The position numbers and the translations under genes were made by a program. Of a stretch of 64,000 nucleotides of DNA, positions 45,082 through 56,500 are shown piece after piece (position 1 is the stretch's first letter; each line of letters begins with the position of its first letter). Location of the stretch: NCBI GenBank assembly GCA_021234155.1, contig JAJEKV010000012.1, positions 6,265,789 through 6,329,788 on the forward strand. Reading direction: 5' to 3'. The notes below the pieces were generated by a model. The model was not told where the DNA came from and ran no database searches. It saw nothing but the letters and a program-made list of their open reading frames with translations. Source of the stretch: Isoetes taiwanensis. Its lineage: Eukaryota > Streptophyta > Lycopodiopsida > Isoetales > Isoetaceae.

Positions 45082-46049
45082 CATACTTGGGTTTAGAACT
45101 GACATCAAGTTGGTACAGGAGCCGCGATAAATTTCTTGTAACAATAAATTCAATATCCTTCAAAGGCTTGAAAATTTAAAATTAGCATAATGCAATGGCT
45201 AATATGCAGGTTGTTGGTTGTTTCTATGAAGTAGGCTAGTGTTGTCTCCCACCGTTATGTATTATTATTGCATAATTTGTATGAGCATAGTGTATAATGT
45301 GGTAACATGTTATTGGTCATAGTCGATCATATGATCTTGAAGTTGGAATTGTGCAAGTGAATGTGAAGAAGTGAATCCAATTTACCACACCCCCAAAAAA
45401 AAAAAAAAAAAAACCTTTTTATGCTCTATAGCCTTGCCTAGATATGTTTCCTAGGGGGCGTGTGACCAAGTTTCTCCTCTAATCATCTCTATGCCATGGT
45501 ACAATGGCAATAGCTGTTCCAAATGACTTTAGACTGAGATAATTGCGCCGAAAGATGGGTTTGGCCAAAGTTCGAACTACTAGATAAGGCCAGTGCACAT
45601 TAGCACTTTTGCCATGTTAATCTGGCTAGCCTATTTAACCATAGCTTAGGTATAATCACCACCTATAGACTGGCCAAATTAATCACATCCACGTCCAATT
45701 TACTGGAACATTAACGCTAGAAAGAAAATTAAAGTGACATGGTAGTGAAGTCATGCATGGAAGCAAGGTTATGAGGAAGGCTAATCGTGAGAAATATGAG
45801 AATAGGAAATGTTATTTGAACTGGAAGCTAATAGTTGTTATTTGGTAGAAGATTCAAATCATTTGTCTATAGTAGTATAAATGTTATCTATCTTAAGGAA
45901 TTTCTAAACTAGAAAACCTAGTCATATTGTGTGAGGATGTGCAATGTATAAGTGAAAATATTTAGTTACTAATATACTTGAAGCACTTACTATGGTTTTA
46001 CAATTGAGGGCAAGTTGTAAATCCCCTTCATTAGATCTTCAATTTGCAC
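45082..46049. other. No gene recognised; A-tract inside
   Basis: A run of A at about 45394-45412 follows CACACCCCC and may be the tail of a small retroelement. Nothing else is supported. Confidence 0.4.
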
Positions 46050-49030
46050 ACGAGTTGGACAAAGTGAATGAGTGTCCGCAGACAGGAAGGAGTTGCAGGA
46101 CTGATCCGGGCAAGATGCAGATCTTCTGGCCTCCAGACGCTGCTATGGGTGCTGCGAACCTTCGGGGCCCTTTTGCGCGCCCCAGACCATGACGATGCTT
46201 CCACCTCTATCGCCTCTCCTTGTGTCGCGACCACTGAATCTGCGGTTGCAGCTTCTGCCAGTAAATAGGGATTGTTCCTCCGCATGGTCGTCTAGAATTA
46301 TCTGGGCTTCCGATTGCAAAAGGGAGATAGTCTCAACTTCATATATGGACCTCATCTTCCTCATGGAAACATGGGAGCATACAGGACACATGCTATCTGA
46401 CTTACCAGGATATCAATGCTACTCCGTCTTCAATGAGAGCACAGGAAAGCGAGGACACGTGAGGGTCACCTGCTAGTATTGGATAGCCTTGGCACAGTCA
46501 ATCTTCCTATGTAAGACAGAAAAACACAACCGATACCTGTGGGTGAATAGCAATAGCCCTTGCTACTTCCCATATGCCAAGAGCAACTTCTATCACACCC
46601 ACTTGGATGTGAATAGACTCAATGCCTATGCCGATCTATATGACGACATACAGCATCACAAGCAGTTGGATAGTGCCATATTTGTCAGAGAATTCAATGC
46701 ACCAGCATGGAATATCCATGAGATTTGACCCCTTAGCTGAGGATGTGTTGCAACTGCACTTTCAAAAGGAGCTTGGCCATGGGCATCAGATGACAATCAT
46801 GTTACGCACTATGGTAAGCAGTTGTTGTTGCTCTGCAGTATCTTTGGCCTGGTAATTAGCAATAGACTAGACAGTGCCCGTCCTCCTACAAGCACAATTG
46901 CAGGCAGGAGAACTAGGGGGGCAGATCTAGTGTGGTGGACTATGTGTTAGTGGTTGAGCAGGATATGCATGTCACCAAGTACTTCTGAATGGAAACAGTT
47001 AGTAGGGATGAGGAAGTGGACTCAGACCACCTATCACTTTACGTACAGCTGGCTTGGCAAGTTGTTCCAGCCTCCTATCCAGCACCTCCTCTTATGGCTC
47101 AACTGTGATTGGACTATGAACATGCAGAGGCTTACGCCTGGATGCTCACAGATGACTTGACAGACATTCTACAATTCTTTACGCTAGAGCAATAGGCAGG
47201 CAGGTTGACTAACGTCCTCGGGGTTGTTGTAGAAAGGTGCTTTGAGAGAAGCCACCCTCGAGGGACCTCGAAGACCATAACCTTCCCACGTAAATATTGG
47301 TTTGATGTTGAGTGCAAGGAACATGAACACTAGCTCTGCCAAGTCACAAACTCTATTCTATGCCCACACGTGATCAGACCGTGTCACCTTTTCCTTAATA
47401 AAGCCAAGTACATCGCGGCCCATACAGAAAATGTTCTTCCTCCTGGATTGTCATCCCAGGACCTTCTAGCGAAGGGTGCTCAGAAAACTAGTGCAGCCTA
47501 CAGGGAACATCACTCCCGAGCAGTGGGTACAATGCAGCAGCTTTGTGATCCGCAGGGTGCACAAGCAGCATTACCTCCACAACAAGGCCCGATGCTAGAA
47601 AAGCGTCAAGACCTGGATGCTATGCAGACCTGGATGTTAAATGTCTTGCCAATGGAAAAGCACCAGACCTGGATGCTATGTAGGCAGAGTTGTTCAGGTG
47701 GGCAGGACCATCCATAGTATGGTACTAACTGCTATGTTAACAAGACATTACGGGAGGGTTCTTCGCAGCAGTGGACCGTTAGCAGAGTTGTCCCTATATA
47801 CAAAGCAAGTGACCCACATTGCCCAACCAATTACCAAACAATCATGTTCAGTTCAGTATTTGCAAAACTGCTAGCCAGAATTTTTGAGCGATAGTTGACA
47901 ACATGCTGGCTTGCTAAAAATTGGGGCGACGGAGCTTACGTCCTGCACCAGAATACTAGGCAGCTAATATATGCTGATGATGTGGACCTTCTAGCTTACA
48001 CTTCGGCGGATATGCATCGCCATCTCAATGCTCTGGGCACATTCTGTCAGGCGACTAACATGCGCGTCAATCTGGCCAAGACTAAGGTGGTCCTTATATC
48101 ATTCTCACGTCAGTCAAGGGTCCTCTCCTTCACTTATCGGGGGCAAAACGTGGAAGCGGCAACCCATCTACAAATATTTGGGAGTGGAGTTCCCTTCTAC
48201 TATGCACTTGGACGCTTTCATCCGTCTACGAGCAACAGCGGGTTAGAAGGCACTATATGAAATGCAGAACAAAAGTCATAGAGCGAAGTTGTATAATTGG
48301 ATCTATCAATCCTACCTGTTTAGGGTCTTGGTGGAGCCTGTCCTTTTATATAGAGTCGAAGGGCAGATCAGAAGATCTTCTTAGCTCGGGCTTTGGAGGT
48401 GAAATCCACGGTCACATATCAAATCCTATTGTAGAAAATAGATTTCTTGCCGCTTCAGATGGCGGCCCTTGATCGCCACATCGGCTACTTTCAGAAGGTG
48501 GTCACTATGGACAATGCTCGTCTCCCTGACTTGGATTATACCGTGGCAATGTGGCCGCAGTGCCTCAAGGCATGCTGAAAGGAAAAATGAGCTCAGTGGC
48601 TCGCTAGATGATGTGCAAGAGCGCAGGTGCATATAGATGCAAACAGAGGCAGATCACCATAGCTTGAGGCAATATCTTGACGCTTGCTTCCTCAGCAAGC
48701 TCTGGGATGTCAACGCTCTTGAACAAGTCAAGATAGCACATTACCAGTGCCATATAAACCCCACATTGGAACGTGGCCCACAATGCTACTTGCGTACCAT
48801 CTGCCTATGAAAAGGAACAGACTCATTGCCTCGTTCCGCATAAGTGCACACCGTCTCCGAATTGAGACAAGCAAATGGATTGGGGAGCCACGAAAGGACA
48901 GGCTTTGTCGATGTTTGCCAAATGGAACCCGTTTGGGGATGAATGCCATATCCTCCAGAGTTGTCCAACGTATGATCGAATCCGGGCATGCTATGCTGAG
49001 CTGGTTAAGCCTAACCAGCTGCTATCATTC
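46050..49030 (+). mobile_element. LINE family C, degenerate, distinct from A and B
   Basis: Plus strand. The endonuclease region is at about 46340-46735 (LIFLMETWEHTGHMLSDLPG, YFPYAKSNFYHTHLDVNRLN, FVREFNAPAWN). An RT block lies at about 47775-47890 (RVVPIYKASDPHCPTNYQTI), and an internal deletion near 47890-47960 is followed by QLIYADDVDLLAYTSADMHR. After that come the thumb and a C-terminal part to 49030 with a zinc-finger-like region (SAHRLRIETSKWIGEPRKDR). The motif spacing and the RIxxHxLxIExxxW-type tail differ from families A and B and recall CR1/Jockey-like LINEs; the clade is not certain. Many frameshifts. No poly-A was seen. Confidence 0.75.
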
Positions 49031-50005
49031 ATCATATAAAATTATGTAGGTTGTTTTTTGGTGAATTGGCACTAAAAATATGACGTGTATAGGGGCAAAA
49101 AATTCCACGTGTATGTGATGGGTTCTGAGAGGAGTGAGGGGATTGAAAAGGGGGAGGTCGTTGCAGATAGATTTGTGACGGTTTATGGAGCTCAATCTTC
49201 TACGAATGTATGATGACCTAGCATTGATATACCCAGCAAATTTAGCATCTCTCAGATTTGAAGGGATTTTGTTGTTCTAGGGCAAAGCATATATTTCATC
49301 GCCGGAGCTTTGAATAGGGTGTATTTTGGAGATGGGTTCTGATTTTAAGCTTGATTTCGGTTTAATACTTGGTTCCGTTAGAGCTTAGGCAGCTTATTGC
49401 GACAAATCTAAGAGAAAAAATCAGAGGAACTTCGGTCCCAAGACCCAAGATTAACATCGCTCCTTTCGAGCAACACATGAGCATGGCTTTGGCTGGATTC
49501 TGGACGGCAAGGGCATATCGGGCATATGGGTTCTCTTGAATTTGAACGAAATGTCAGAAAGAAGGGTGGATATGGGAACGTTTGGATGAGGCATGCCTCA
49601 GAAGATGGAAAACAGATGGTGTAGTGAGTCAGGATAAGCAGAGACGCCAGCAAAATTCAGAGGTAGATCCATCATTGCCATTAGAGAGCAAATTGTTGGA
49701 GAAATTTAGATATTTCAAATATTCAATCTTGCCTAGATATGCAAGAAACACACTGGCCAATTGGGTTGCTGTGAAGATTTAAACTTACCAATTTGGACAA
49801 ATTTCCCAGTGAAATGATTATAATTTAATCGTCTGCAAGCTCTTGCGTCTCGATTGAAGGATGGTCAATCCAATCCAATTTATAGACATAGCTCGGCATA
49901 TATTTTGTGGCATGATCATCTATTTTGTGGCATATATTTTGTGGCACGCGAAACTTTGCAAATATCATGTACTGTTCTTTGCAGACATGTGATGGATTCT
50001 GTATA
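49031..50005. other. No gene recognised
   Basis: Short open frames only. ATATTTTGTGGCAYG words are repeated near 49895-49950 just before the palindrome array. Confidence 0.4.
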
Positions 50006-50110
50006 CAGGAATGACCTGCTGCTTCAGATTCCGGGGTGGAAGCAGTGACGACGCGCGAAGCGCGGAGGCACTGCTGACACCCCGGAATCTGAAGCAGCAT
50101 GTCATTCCTG
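50006..50110. repeat. Palindrome P1 (42-bp arms, GC-rich centre)
   Basis: 50006-50047 pairs with 50069-50110 at 39 of 42 positions. The centre (50048-50068) contains GACGCGCGAAGCGCGGA. Two of the three mismatches form a block in the stem where TGGAA.CAG faces CTG.TGACA, and the same block is present in P2. Confidence 0.9.
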
Positions 50111-50112
50111 CA

Positions 50113-50347
50113 ACGTGAATGCAAGGTAAAAACAATTCTGACGGGTGAAATTAGGCAGAATGGTGGGTAAAACAGCAAGAATCGTGGGTAGAATAGGCAG
50201 AATCGTAAGTAAAAGAGAAGAACTCTGCGGTAAAATTTTTTGTCGCAGAAGACAAGATTGTGTTTCACATTCTTTAAAAGAACTGTTGCCACATGGCAGC
50301 ACGCCATTGGCTCTATGGACAGAATTGTTTTTACCTTGCATTTACGT
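50113..50347. mobile_element. Inverted-repeat element E1, 235 bp
   Basis: 28-nt ends (50113-50140 and 50320-50347) are complementary at 27 positions and begin ACGT. The interior has three GAATNGTGGGTAAAA-like words and then a CCACATGGC block. It follows P1 by two bases and abuts P2. Confidence 0.9.
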
Positions 50348-50348
50348 A

Positions 50349-50457
50349 TACAGGAATGTCAATTTACTTGACATTCCTGAGATGGAAACAGGGCGACGCG
50401 CGGAGCGCGGAGCCCTGTTGACATCTCAGGAATGTCAAGTAAATTGACATTACTGTA
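50349..50457. repeat. Palindrome P2 (46-bp arms, GC-rich centre)
   Basis: 50349-50394 pairs with 50412-50457 at 43 of 46 positions. The centre (50395-50411) is GACGCGCGGAGCGCGGA, nearly the same as in P1. The outer word ACAGGAATG and the inner TGGAA/TGACA mismatch are shared with P1, but the rest of the arms is a different sequence. Confidence 0.9.
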
Positions 50458-50648
50458 ACGTGGAAGACAGTTAGATTCAATTCCGTCGCCAAGAATGTCG
50501 AGTAAAAGGCCTGAATGTTGGGTAAAAAATCTGAATGTCGGGTAAACGCGTAGAACTAAATTTTATTAACATTCCTTATAAGAAAAGCGCCACGTGGCAA
50601 GGCGCTACTGGTGGACGCGGCGGAATTGAATCTAACTGTTTTTTACGT
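50458..50648. mobile_element. Inverted-repeat element E2, 191 bp
   Basis: 28-nt ends (50458-50485 and 50621-50648) are complementary at 24 positions and begin ACGT. The interior matches E1 in layout: GAATGTCGGGTAAA-type words three times, then CCACGTGGC. The arms have little similarity to those of E1. Confidence 0.9.
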
Positions 50649-50697
50649 GAACTAAAATTTCTATAGTTTCCTTCATCATTTGGTAACATATACTCAC

Positions 50698-51099
50698 CGA
50701 AAATGAGTTAAGAAAACCCACTGAACGCTTATCCGGGGCTCCAAACTGTACACCATTTTCAATCATCTCCTGGTAAGGGGTTGTAATATTGCTTGAAACA
50801 GGGATTGACTGCTCCCTCTCCCTTCCACTGCAAATCCTGCTGGTGGGCAGAATGAACCCTCTGAGGCAATTTTATTGAAAATGTAAAATGAACACCATCC
50901 ACCTCGACATTGTCAATCTCATTACGATCTACCAGGTTTAGAAAGTCACTAAAGGCCACATTAACATACTGTACATTACTTTCCACAGGTGCAAGGGAAG
51001 GTGGAAATAAAAATCCAGGCTTTAACAATTTCATAAAAGTTAGTACAACTCCTAATCGCAACAGCAAGGCCCCAATCTCATGCAGTTGTGAAGAGGTGC
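50698..51099 (-). pseudogene. FtsH7/FtsH9-like exon with a frameshift
   Basis: A single exon on the minus strand between an AAAGTAG acceptor (ending at 51100) and a GTGAGTAT donor (from 50697). It encodes a hydrophobic segment (LLLRLGVVLTFMKLLKPGFL), the FtsH N-domain block (YVNVAFSDFLNLVDRNEIDN, then VEVDGVHFTF) and, in another frame, ITTPYQEMIENGVQFGAPDK. These match the region ahead of the AAA domain in plant thylakoid-type FtsH7/FtsH9 metalloproteases as I know them. The frame must change between about 50890 and 50800. No AAA or HEXXH exon is seen nearby, so it is a relic exon or part of a broken gene. The palindrome array lies immediately 3' of its donor. Confidence 0.65.
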
Positions 51100-51573
51100 C
51101 TACTTTCCATCAGCCATTTGCAACTAGGTGAAAACGTTTTGCTGCCACCAGAAAATGATGTCTGCATCATTATCATTTTTACAAATAATGCTCTCTAGAT
51201 GAGATGATGTGTTGCATGTCCAATATTACACTAGTTCAGCAAATGAGAATGGGTAGCATAGGAAAGTTGGGAGTGTTAAACAAGGAATAGGCACAACTAT
51301 GAGTTTGTGATGTAGGTTGTGTTCCTGTTTGGCTGTGTTGATTGTTTTTTGTCCTAGAGTTGGTTATTTGTTGAGGTCTATACAATGTATTCCTGAACTT
51401 AACTTCTACATGACGTGACGTTTCTGTTTGAAAATTTTCGCTAGCATACATACATTCCAATAGCACACTTTCATATCATCTCCATCTCACCCACACTCCT
51501 ACTTCAGAAAACCCTTCGAACTATAGCGGCGGCAACGCCGCTGCAAAACCGTCTTGTATGTGATACTGATCAC
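51100..51573. other. No gene recognised
   Basis: Possible upstream intron of the FtsH-like relic. No other exon was recognised. Confidence 0.35.
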
Positions 51574-52172
51574 TGTAATGGACCTATAGGAGACTATTCA
51601 AGTAGATCGTGGTGTCGCGTTCTCGAGATACCGGCATAAATGGATAGAAGCAACTACTCATAGATGCTAGATGGTTTTGCCCAGTTGGTTAAGGGCATGT
51701 CGGTTAGGAACGTTACATCGGGTATCAGAGCGGGGCTCGAGTTCGAGTCTCCATGGGGCATGTGTAACTTGGATACCATTCGACGGTATAGTTTTGGCTT
51801 GGTCTTGGACACCATGGGATGGTGTGGTCTACCATGGGATGGTGTGGTCTATGGTCTTGTGATGCTCGAGGATGAGCATAGTTCTAGTGAGAGAGAGATT
51901 GTAACAGACCCATGTAACTTAGATATCATTGGACGGTATAGTCTTGGCTTGGTCTTGGACACCACGGGATGGTGTGGTCTATGGTCTTGTGATGCTTGAG
52001 GATGAGCATAGTTCTAGTGAGGGAGAGATCGTAACAACCCATGAGAAACTGCTCGAGTAGATCTTAGTGTCGTGTTTCTGAGACACCGGCATAAATGAGT
52101 AGAAGTGACTACTCGTAAACGTCTAGACAGTTTTGCCCACTTGGTTAAAGGCATGTCAGTTAGGAACGTTCA
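51574..52172 (+). mobile_element. TRIM-like miniature LTR element
   Basis: Direct repeats of about 144 bp (51574-51717 and 52030-52172) share ATACCGGCATAAATG-like and TTGGTTAAGGGCATGTC-like blocks and end GGAACGTT. Right after the first repeat, GGTATCAGAGC (51721-51731) matches the usual plant tRNA-Met primer-binding site. Purine-rich GTGAGGGAGAG (52018-52028) precedes the second repeat, as a polypurine tract would. The internal part is about 310 bp and has no coding region, which fits a terminal-repeat retrotransposon in miniature. Confidence 0.65.
51760..52037. repeat. Internal tandem duplication in the TRIM-like element
   Basis: A unit beginning ATGTAACTTRGATA and ending in GTAACA occurs at about 51760-51906 and 51911-52037. 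The first copy also has an extra duplicated TACCATGGGATGGTGTGGTC. Confidence 0.8.
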
Positions 52173-52219
52173 AGCACGACTTTAGTACGGATGGTCATGG
52201 ATGTGCAGGATCAGCTATA

Positions 52220-52298
52220 TCCTCGGACACCCACCTGACTTGTATATATATTTCATGATCCTCGGACACCCACCTGACTTGTATATATATTTCATGAT
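52220..52298. repeat. 39-bp tandem duplication
   Basis: TCCTCGGACACCCACCTGAC followed by a TATATAT run occurs at 52220 and again at 52259, nearly identical. Confidence 0.9.
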
Positions 52299-52651
52299 AT
52301 GCATCTTTGCACTCTTATTACTGCCATGATCTTTTCCTCGAAAACCCTTCGAGTGGGGATTTTGTAACCCCGACAGTAATAAGTCTTTTGCGCTCTTTTA
52401 TTAAGTCCCATAGGTCGGTTGATCTCCATAGACGACAAAAACCATTTGATTCGATTCTATTCTATTCTTAAGTCTTATTGAATTTGCATTATCCTCTTAA
52501 GGGTTGCAAGAATTGCCCAATTTTAGGTAAGGGATTTGTCAAACCCTAATTGCTTACATTCAATCTCTTAACCTACAATTTGGGAAATTGTATATGGCAA
52601 GCTAGCACTATTCTCCATATGGAAGGGTAAGCAAGCGTCATTCTTCATGTG

Positions 52652-52767
52652 AAGAGGTTTGATTGATTGTTTCCAGCAAATACTCTATTTGGATTGGATT
52701 GCGAAGAGGTTTGATTGATTGTTTCCAGCAGCAGCAGATACTCTCTATTTGAATTGGATTGCATTTA
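52652..52767. repeat. ~56-bp tandem duplication
   Basis: AAGAGGTTTGATTGATTG, then TTTCCAGCA and TACTC...TATTTG, is present twice. The second copy has extra AGC units. Confidence 0.8.
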
Positions 52768-52769
52768 TG

Positions 52770-53557
52770 CCCGACATAGCCAATAGACGGCCCCGGGACT
52801 ATGAAGCAATATTTGGGACCTGTCCTTTGGGATATCCGATGAAATTAGAACGATACAGAGAAGATTTGGCCCCTATGCAAGGATGACACGGAATACTTAT
52901 GGACTTCAATTTAGATTACTTCCATCGCTTGCTCATTTTCGCTGTTCAAAGTCAACTTTTCGGTTCCACTTTTCAATCATCATTTTGCAACCTCTCATTA
53001 GTCACCTTCTTAGTCACTTTGCTTTAGTCACCTTCTGGAATCATGATTTGCAGGAGTATTTTGGATAAATATAACCATAGCAATAAAACCCGTAGTTTTC
53101 AAGGCACACTCTATAAGCTTTAAACTGAGATGACTTCCAAACCAGCAATCTTATTCCATAATTGTCAAATGCTACAATTGGAATGCTACAAATTGCCCAG
53201 CCCTGAAGTTTATCACACAGTACTTGTCTCTATCATTTCAGCCAGGAAATGGCCGCTCGTATATGTACAAAAAAGCTCTAGAAGCTGTGCAACTCAAGAT
53301 GATCAAAAGTCTGTCAAAATTCTTGAGTCCAATTTTCTCGTACAAATATCCATTTCAAGCAAAATTCCACAACGCCACCAGCTGTCGGGCATTCAGCCTG
53401 AAACCACGATACGAAAATGTGGCATGCTGAATCTAAATCCCTAAGCCAAATAAATGAATGACGGAATAATCAAATCAATAGCCTTGACCTAGATGCAGGT
53501 CACCATTTAAAACTCGAAGTTCAGATAACATGAATTTGCAAAAAGCTCTGCTGCCAT
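52770..53557. other. 3' flank of the large minus-strand gene
   Basis: Likely 3' untranslated region and intergenic DNA. No canonical polyadenylation signal was located with confidence. Confidence 0.35.
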
Positions 53558-56500
53558 CTAACCATAGAGCGCAAGAACTGTGTCTATGTTTCTATTGCAT
53601 ATTGGGCAGTTCTGGCGTATCCGACGCATCTCTTCAGCACAACCCTTGCACATACGATGCCCACATGGAACTAAGGCAGCATCTTTGGGCATATCAAAAC
53701 AAATACAACAAGAATCTTCCAGTGAGGCCTCAACTAATGCTGATTGCAGCCTGGATTGCATTGAAACGTCTGCAGAGGTGGCAGCTTTGAATGGAATGCC
53801 TTCAGTCCTCCTATTGGCAAGAAGACATGGGTTCTCTCTTGAAAACAAGCTCGTTTGTAGAGAGGATAATTCAAATGGCGAAGAACGAAGGAACTCATAG
53901 TTAGTAGGAACACTTGCATTCATCTCTTGAACATGTTTAGAGTTTGTGGATAATAAATGAGGGGAGGAAGATAGGGTATGATCTAGAGGCCTTGCCACAG
54001 CGGGAGAAAATGGCATGGCATTTATATTCAGTATTGGTGCAGATACATGGGAGTGCAACATAGATGGCATTATGTAATCTGGTATACTTGGTGACGGAAA
54101 CCCATCCAAAGAAGAACTGAACAATGTTGTCGAGGAAGATGCGGGCTTCTCGGGTGGAAAAAGAGTTGCAAGTATAGCAGCAAGATATCCGGATGAATTT
54201 GAGGACATTGGAACACCCTGACTTTCCAAATGAGCCCGATGACTCCATAAATCTGAAGCACTTTCCTGATTTGCCATGGTATGGCAAGGTAATGCCCACA
54301 TTGTTGAATTAAGGAGGGAGGACAACTGTGAAATACCATCATCAGGGGAGTTGGGCCTTGTAGAGTCCTCCATAGACAATAATCCAGAACTTGACGAGGG
54401 AAAGAGCTGGGGAGTGATAGGATTGTGGCCAGCAGATCCTATTCCAGTTTGAGAATGTGAACGAGGTGGCATTATTACAGAAGGGCAAGCATGTCCATGT
54501 AGACGAATCCTCGATGGCGTAGGCAATAATGGAGGCAAGTCTTGTGGATTTGAAATCTGCGAAGATGGTGCATATGAAAAACTTTCAGCATTAAAATTGA
54601 TCTGCTCACCACTTGATAAGTATTCTTGACGAATATTACTAGATTTGTTTTTCCTCGTTCTTGGCCCTCTCTCTTTTCTTGCTCCTCTTCCATGAGAGAC
54701 AGCTATTTGACTTTGGGTCTCCTTTGAACAGCTCAAATCAGCTGATTCTTTTCCCTTCCTACGCCTTCCTTTACATATGTCTGTCCATGCTTCATCATCT
54801 TTTTCAAAATCGTCCTTCATCTCTTTTGGCACATCTTGTTGTATTTCAGAAGACCAAAGTTCTGGAGATCCTTCCTTTGTCTCTGACAATATATCAGGCA
54901 CCATGTCAAGAGGGAGTGGGTTCACAATTTCTTCAGTTTGATTAACCAAATCTGTAAAACCATCAATGCAGGTGTTTGCAGTGTCCAGATGGACACAAGA
55001 GTTGGAAACCTGAACTTCTGTTGCTTTTTCTGTTTCAGAAACAAACGTTTTTGCTGCTTCTAGCTTTTCCTGCAATACTCCAGCATATCTTGGAACGTTC
55101 TCAATGGATAGAATGGCAGCATGAATGCGTGCAGTATCTGATGCTTCCATTGCAGCACAAAGTTCAACCTCAAGCGATGTGATCTTTTCCTTCCTTTTTA
55201 ATCTCTTTGCAAGTGCTCCCTTCACCTTCTTTATTAAACCAGAGTCCACGGGGCTACAAGATAATTCGCATTTCTCTAGCGCTTCTTTCATTCTGTTAAC
55301 GTCACCTGAAGACATGGCTTCATGGAGTTCTGTTTGAAGACCCTCTTTTCCTGCTTTATCATCAACAGAATCTAGGTCAACTGTCCCCGCCTGATTAATT
55401 TCTTTGATACTTTCATTATCGGATTCCTCTCTCTCAGTTGCATTTGCCAGATTTAAGCATGCATTTTCATCGGTAGAATTTAGACAAATTTTTTCAATGG
55501 GGCAAATGTCAACCAGCGTAATCTCCTTCGGAGACTCCTCTTGAACTTTTTCTTTTGCACTTTCAGCTATGCCAGACAAAGAAATGATTGTAATGGACTC
55601 TTCCTTGCAGATCTCTACATCAGCTCTTTCTGTATCTCTCAGCTTACCTTCTTCAGCAGCTGCCTCGGGAATATAACTGCCTTCCGCACAAGAAGCACCT
55701 GAATGATCAACAGTGATGCTCTCTGATAAAACAACTGTGCAGTCATTCCCAAGATTACTCTGAGGATTTTTTGAGGGCCTAGTTATCTCATGAATCAAAG
55801 AACTGCTCTTACGGACATTCTGCTTGCTTTTCACCTTTGCCCTTTCTCGCGCCTTTTTTTTACTAATTAGCTGTGCCTGCTCCTTAAAAAACTGGACCGC
55901 ATTTAAGTGCCCATGTTTTCCTGCATACCATTCTCCAGTATGTCCATGCACATCAGATAAGAGGACATTGATGCCCTTTTTTGCCAGTGCATGAAGGCTT
56001 GTCACGTCCCCTGCTTCCGCAGCTTCGTGAATAAGACATAGTGTCTTATCTGGCGCCATAATTCTATCACAATAATGGTAAGATTTCAGAAGCAACTAAA
56101 GGAAAGATCTTTTTCAACCTGCCAGTAACCTACAAACCTGATAAGACCAAGCCTTGCAAGTGCTAATCTTGCTGCTGTACATACTTCCAGATGTGTTGAC
56201 CTTGCCCTCGAACACTGTGACGACCAATCCAGCATGCCACCATACCTATATAAAGCAACAACCAGAGCCTGTTCCAAATCAAAGTGAGTAACAATCTTTC
56301 CATTTTCAAAAAACATCAAACATTTAATGGTGTAATGAGAACTTCTTCAATTATGACAAGCCTTATTACGTGTACCTATGCATGTAGTGATTTGGTTATC
56401 TATTACTTAATCGTTCTACCAAACAAGCCATTGAAGTACCTGAATGACAACACAAACATGTTCATGAAGCAAACCACTGCAGTTCTTGACTAGACCAGCT

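Noticed and set aside
50048-50068. GC-rich hairpin centre as a Helitron 3' end
   Set aside because: The hairpin lies in the middle of a 105-bp palindrome, and I saw no CTRR terminus at a fixed distance or TC start; kept only as a remote alternative.
51670-51760. tRNA-like words (AGTTGGTTAAGGGC and GAGTTCGAGTCTC) suggesting a tRNA or SINE
   Set aside because: The following GGTATCAGAGC and the ~144-bp direct repeats explain the region better as an LTR end plus primer-binding site.
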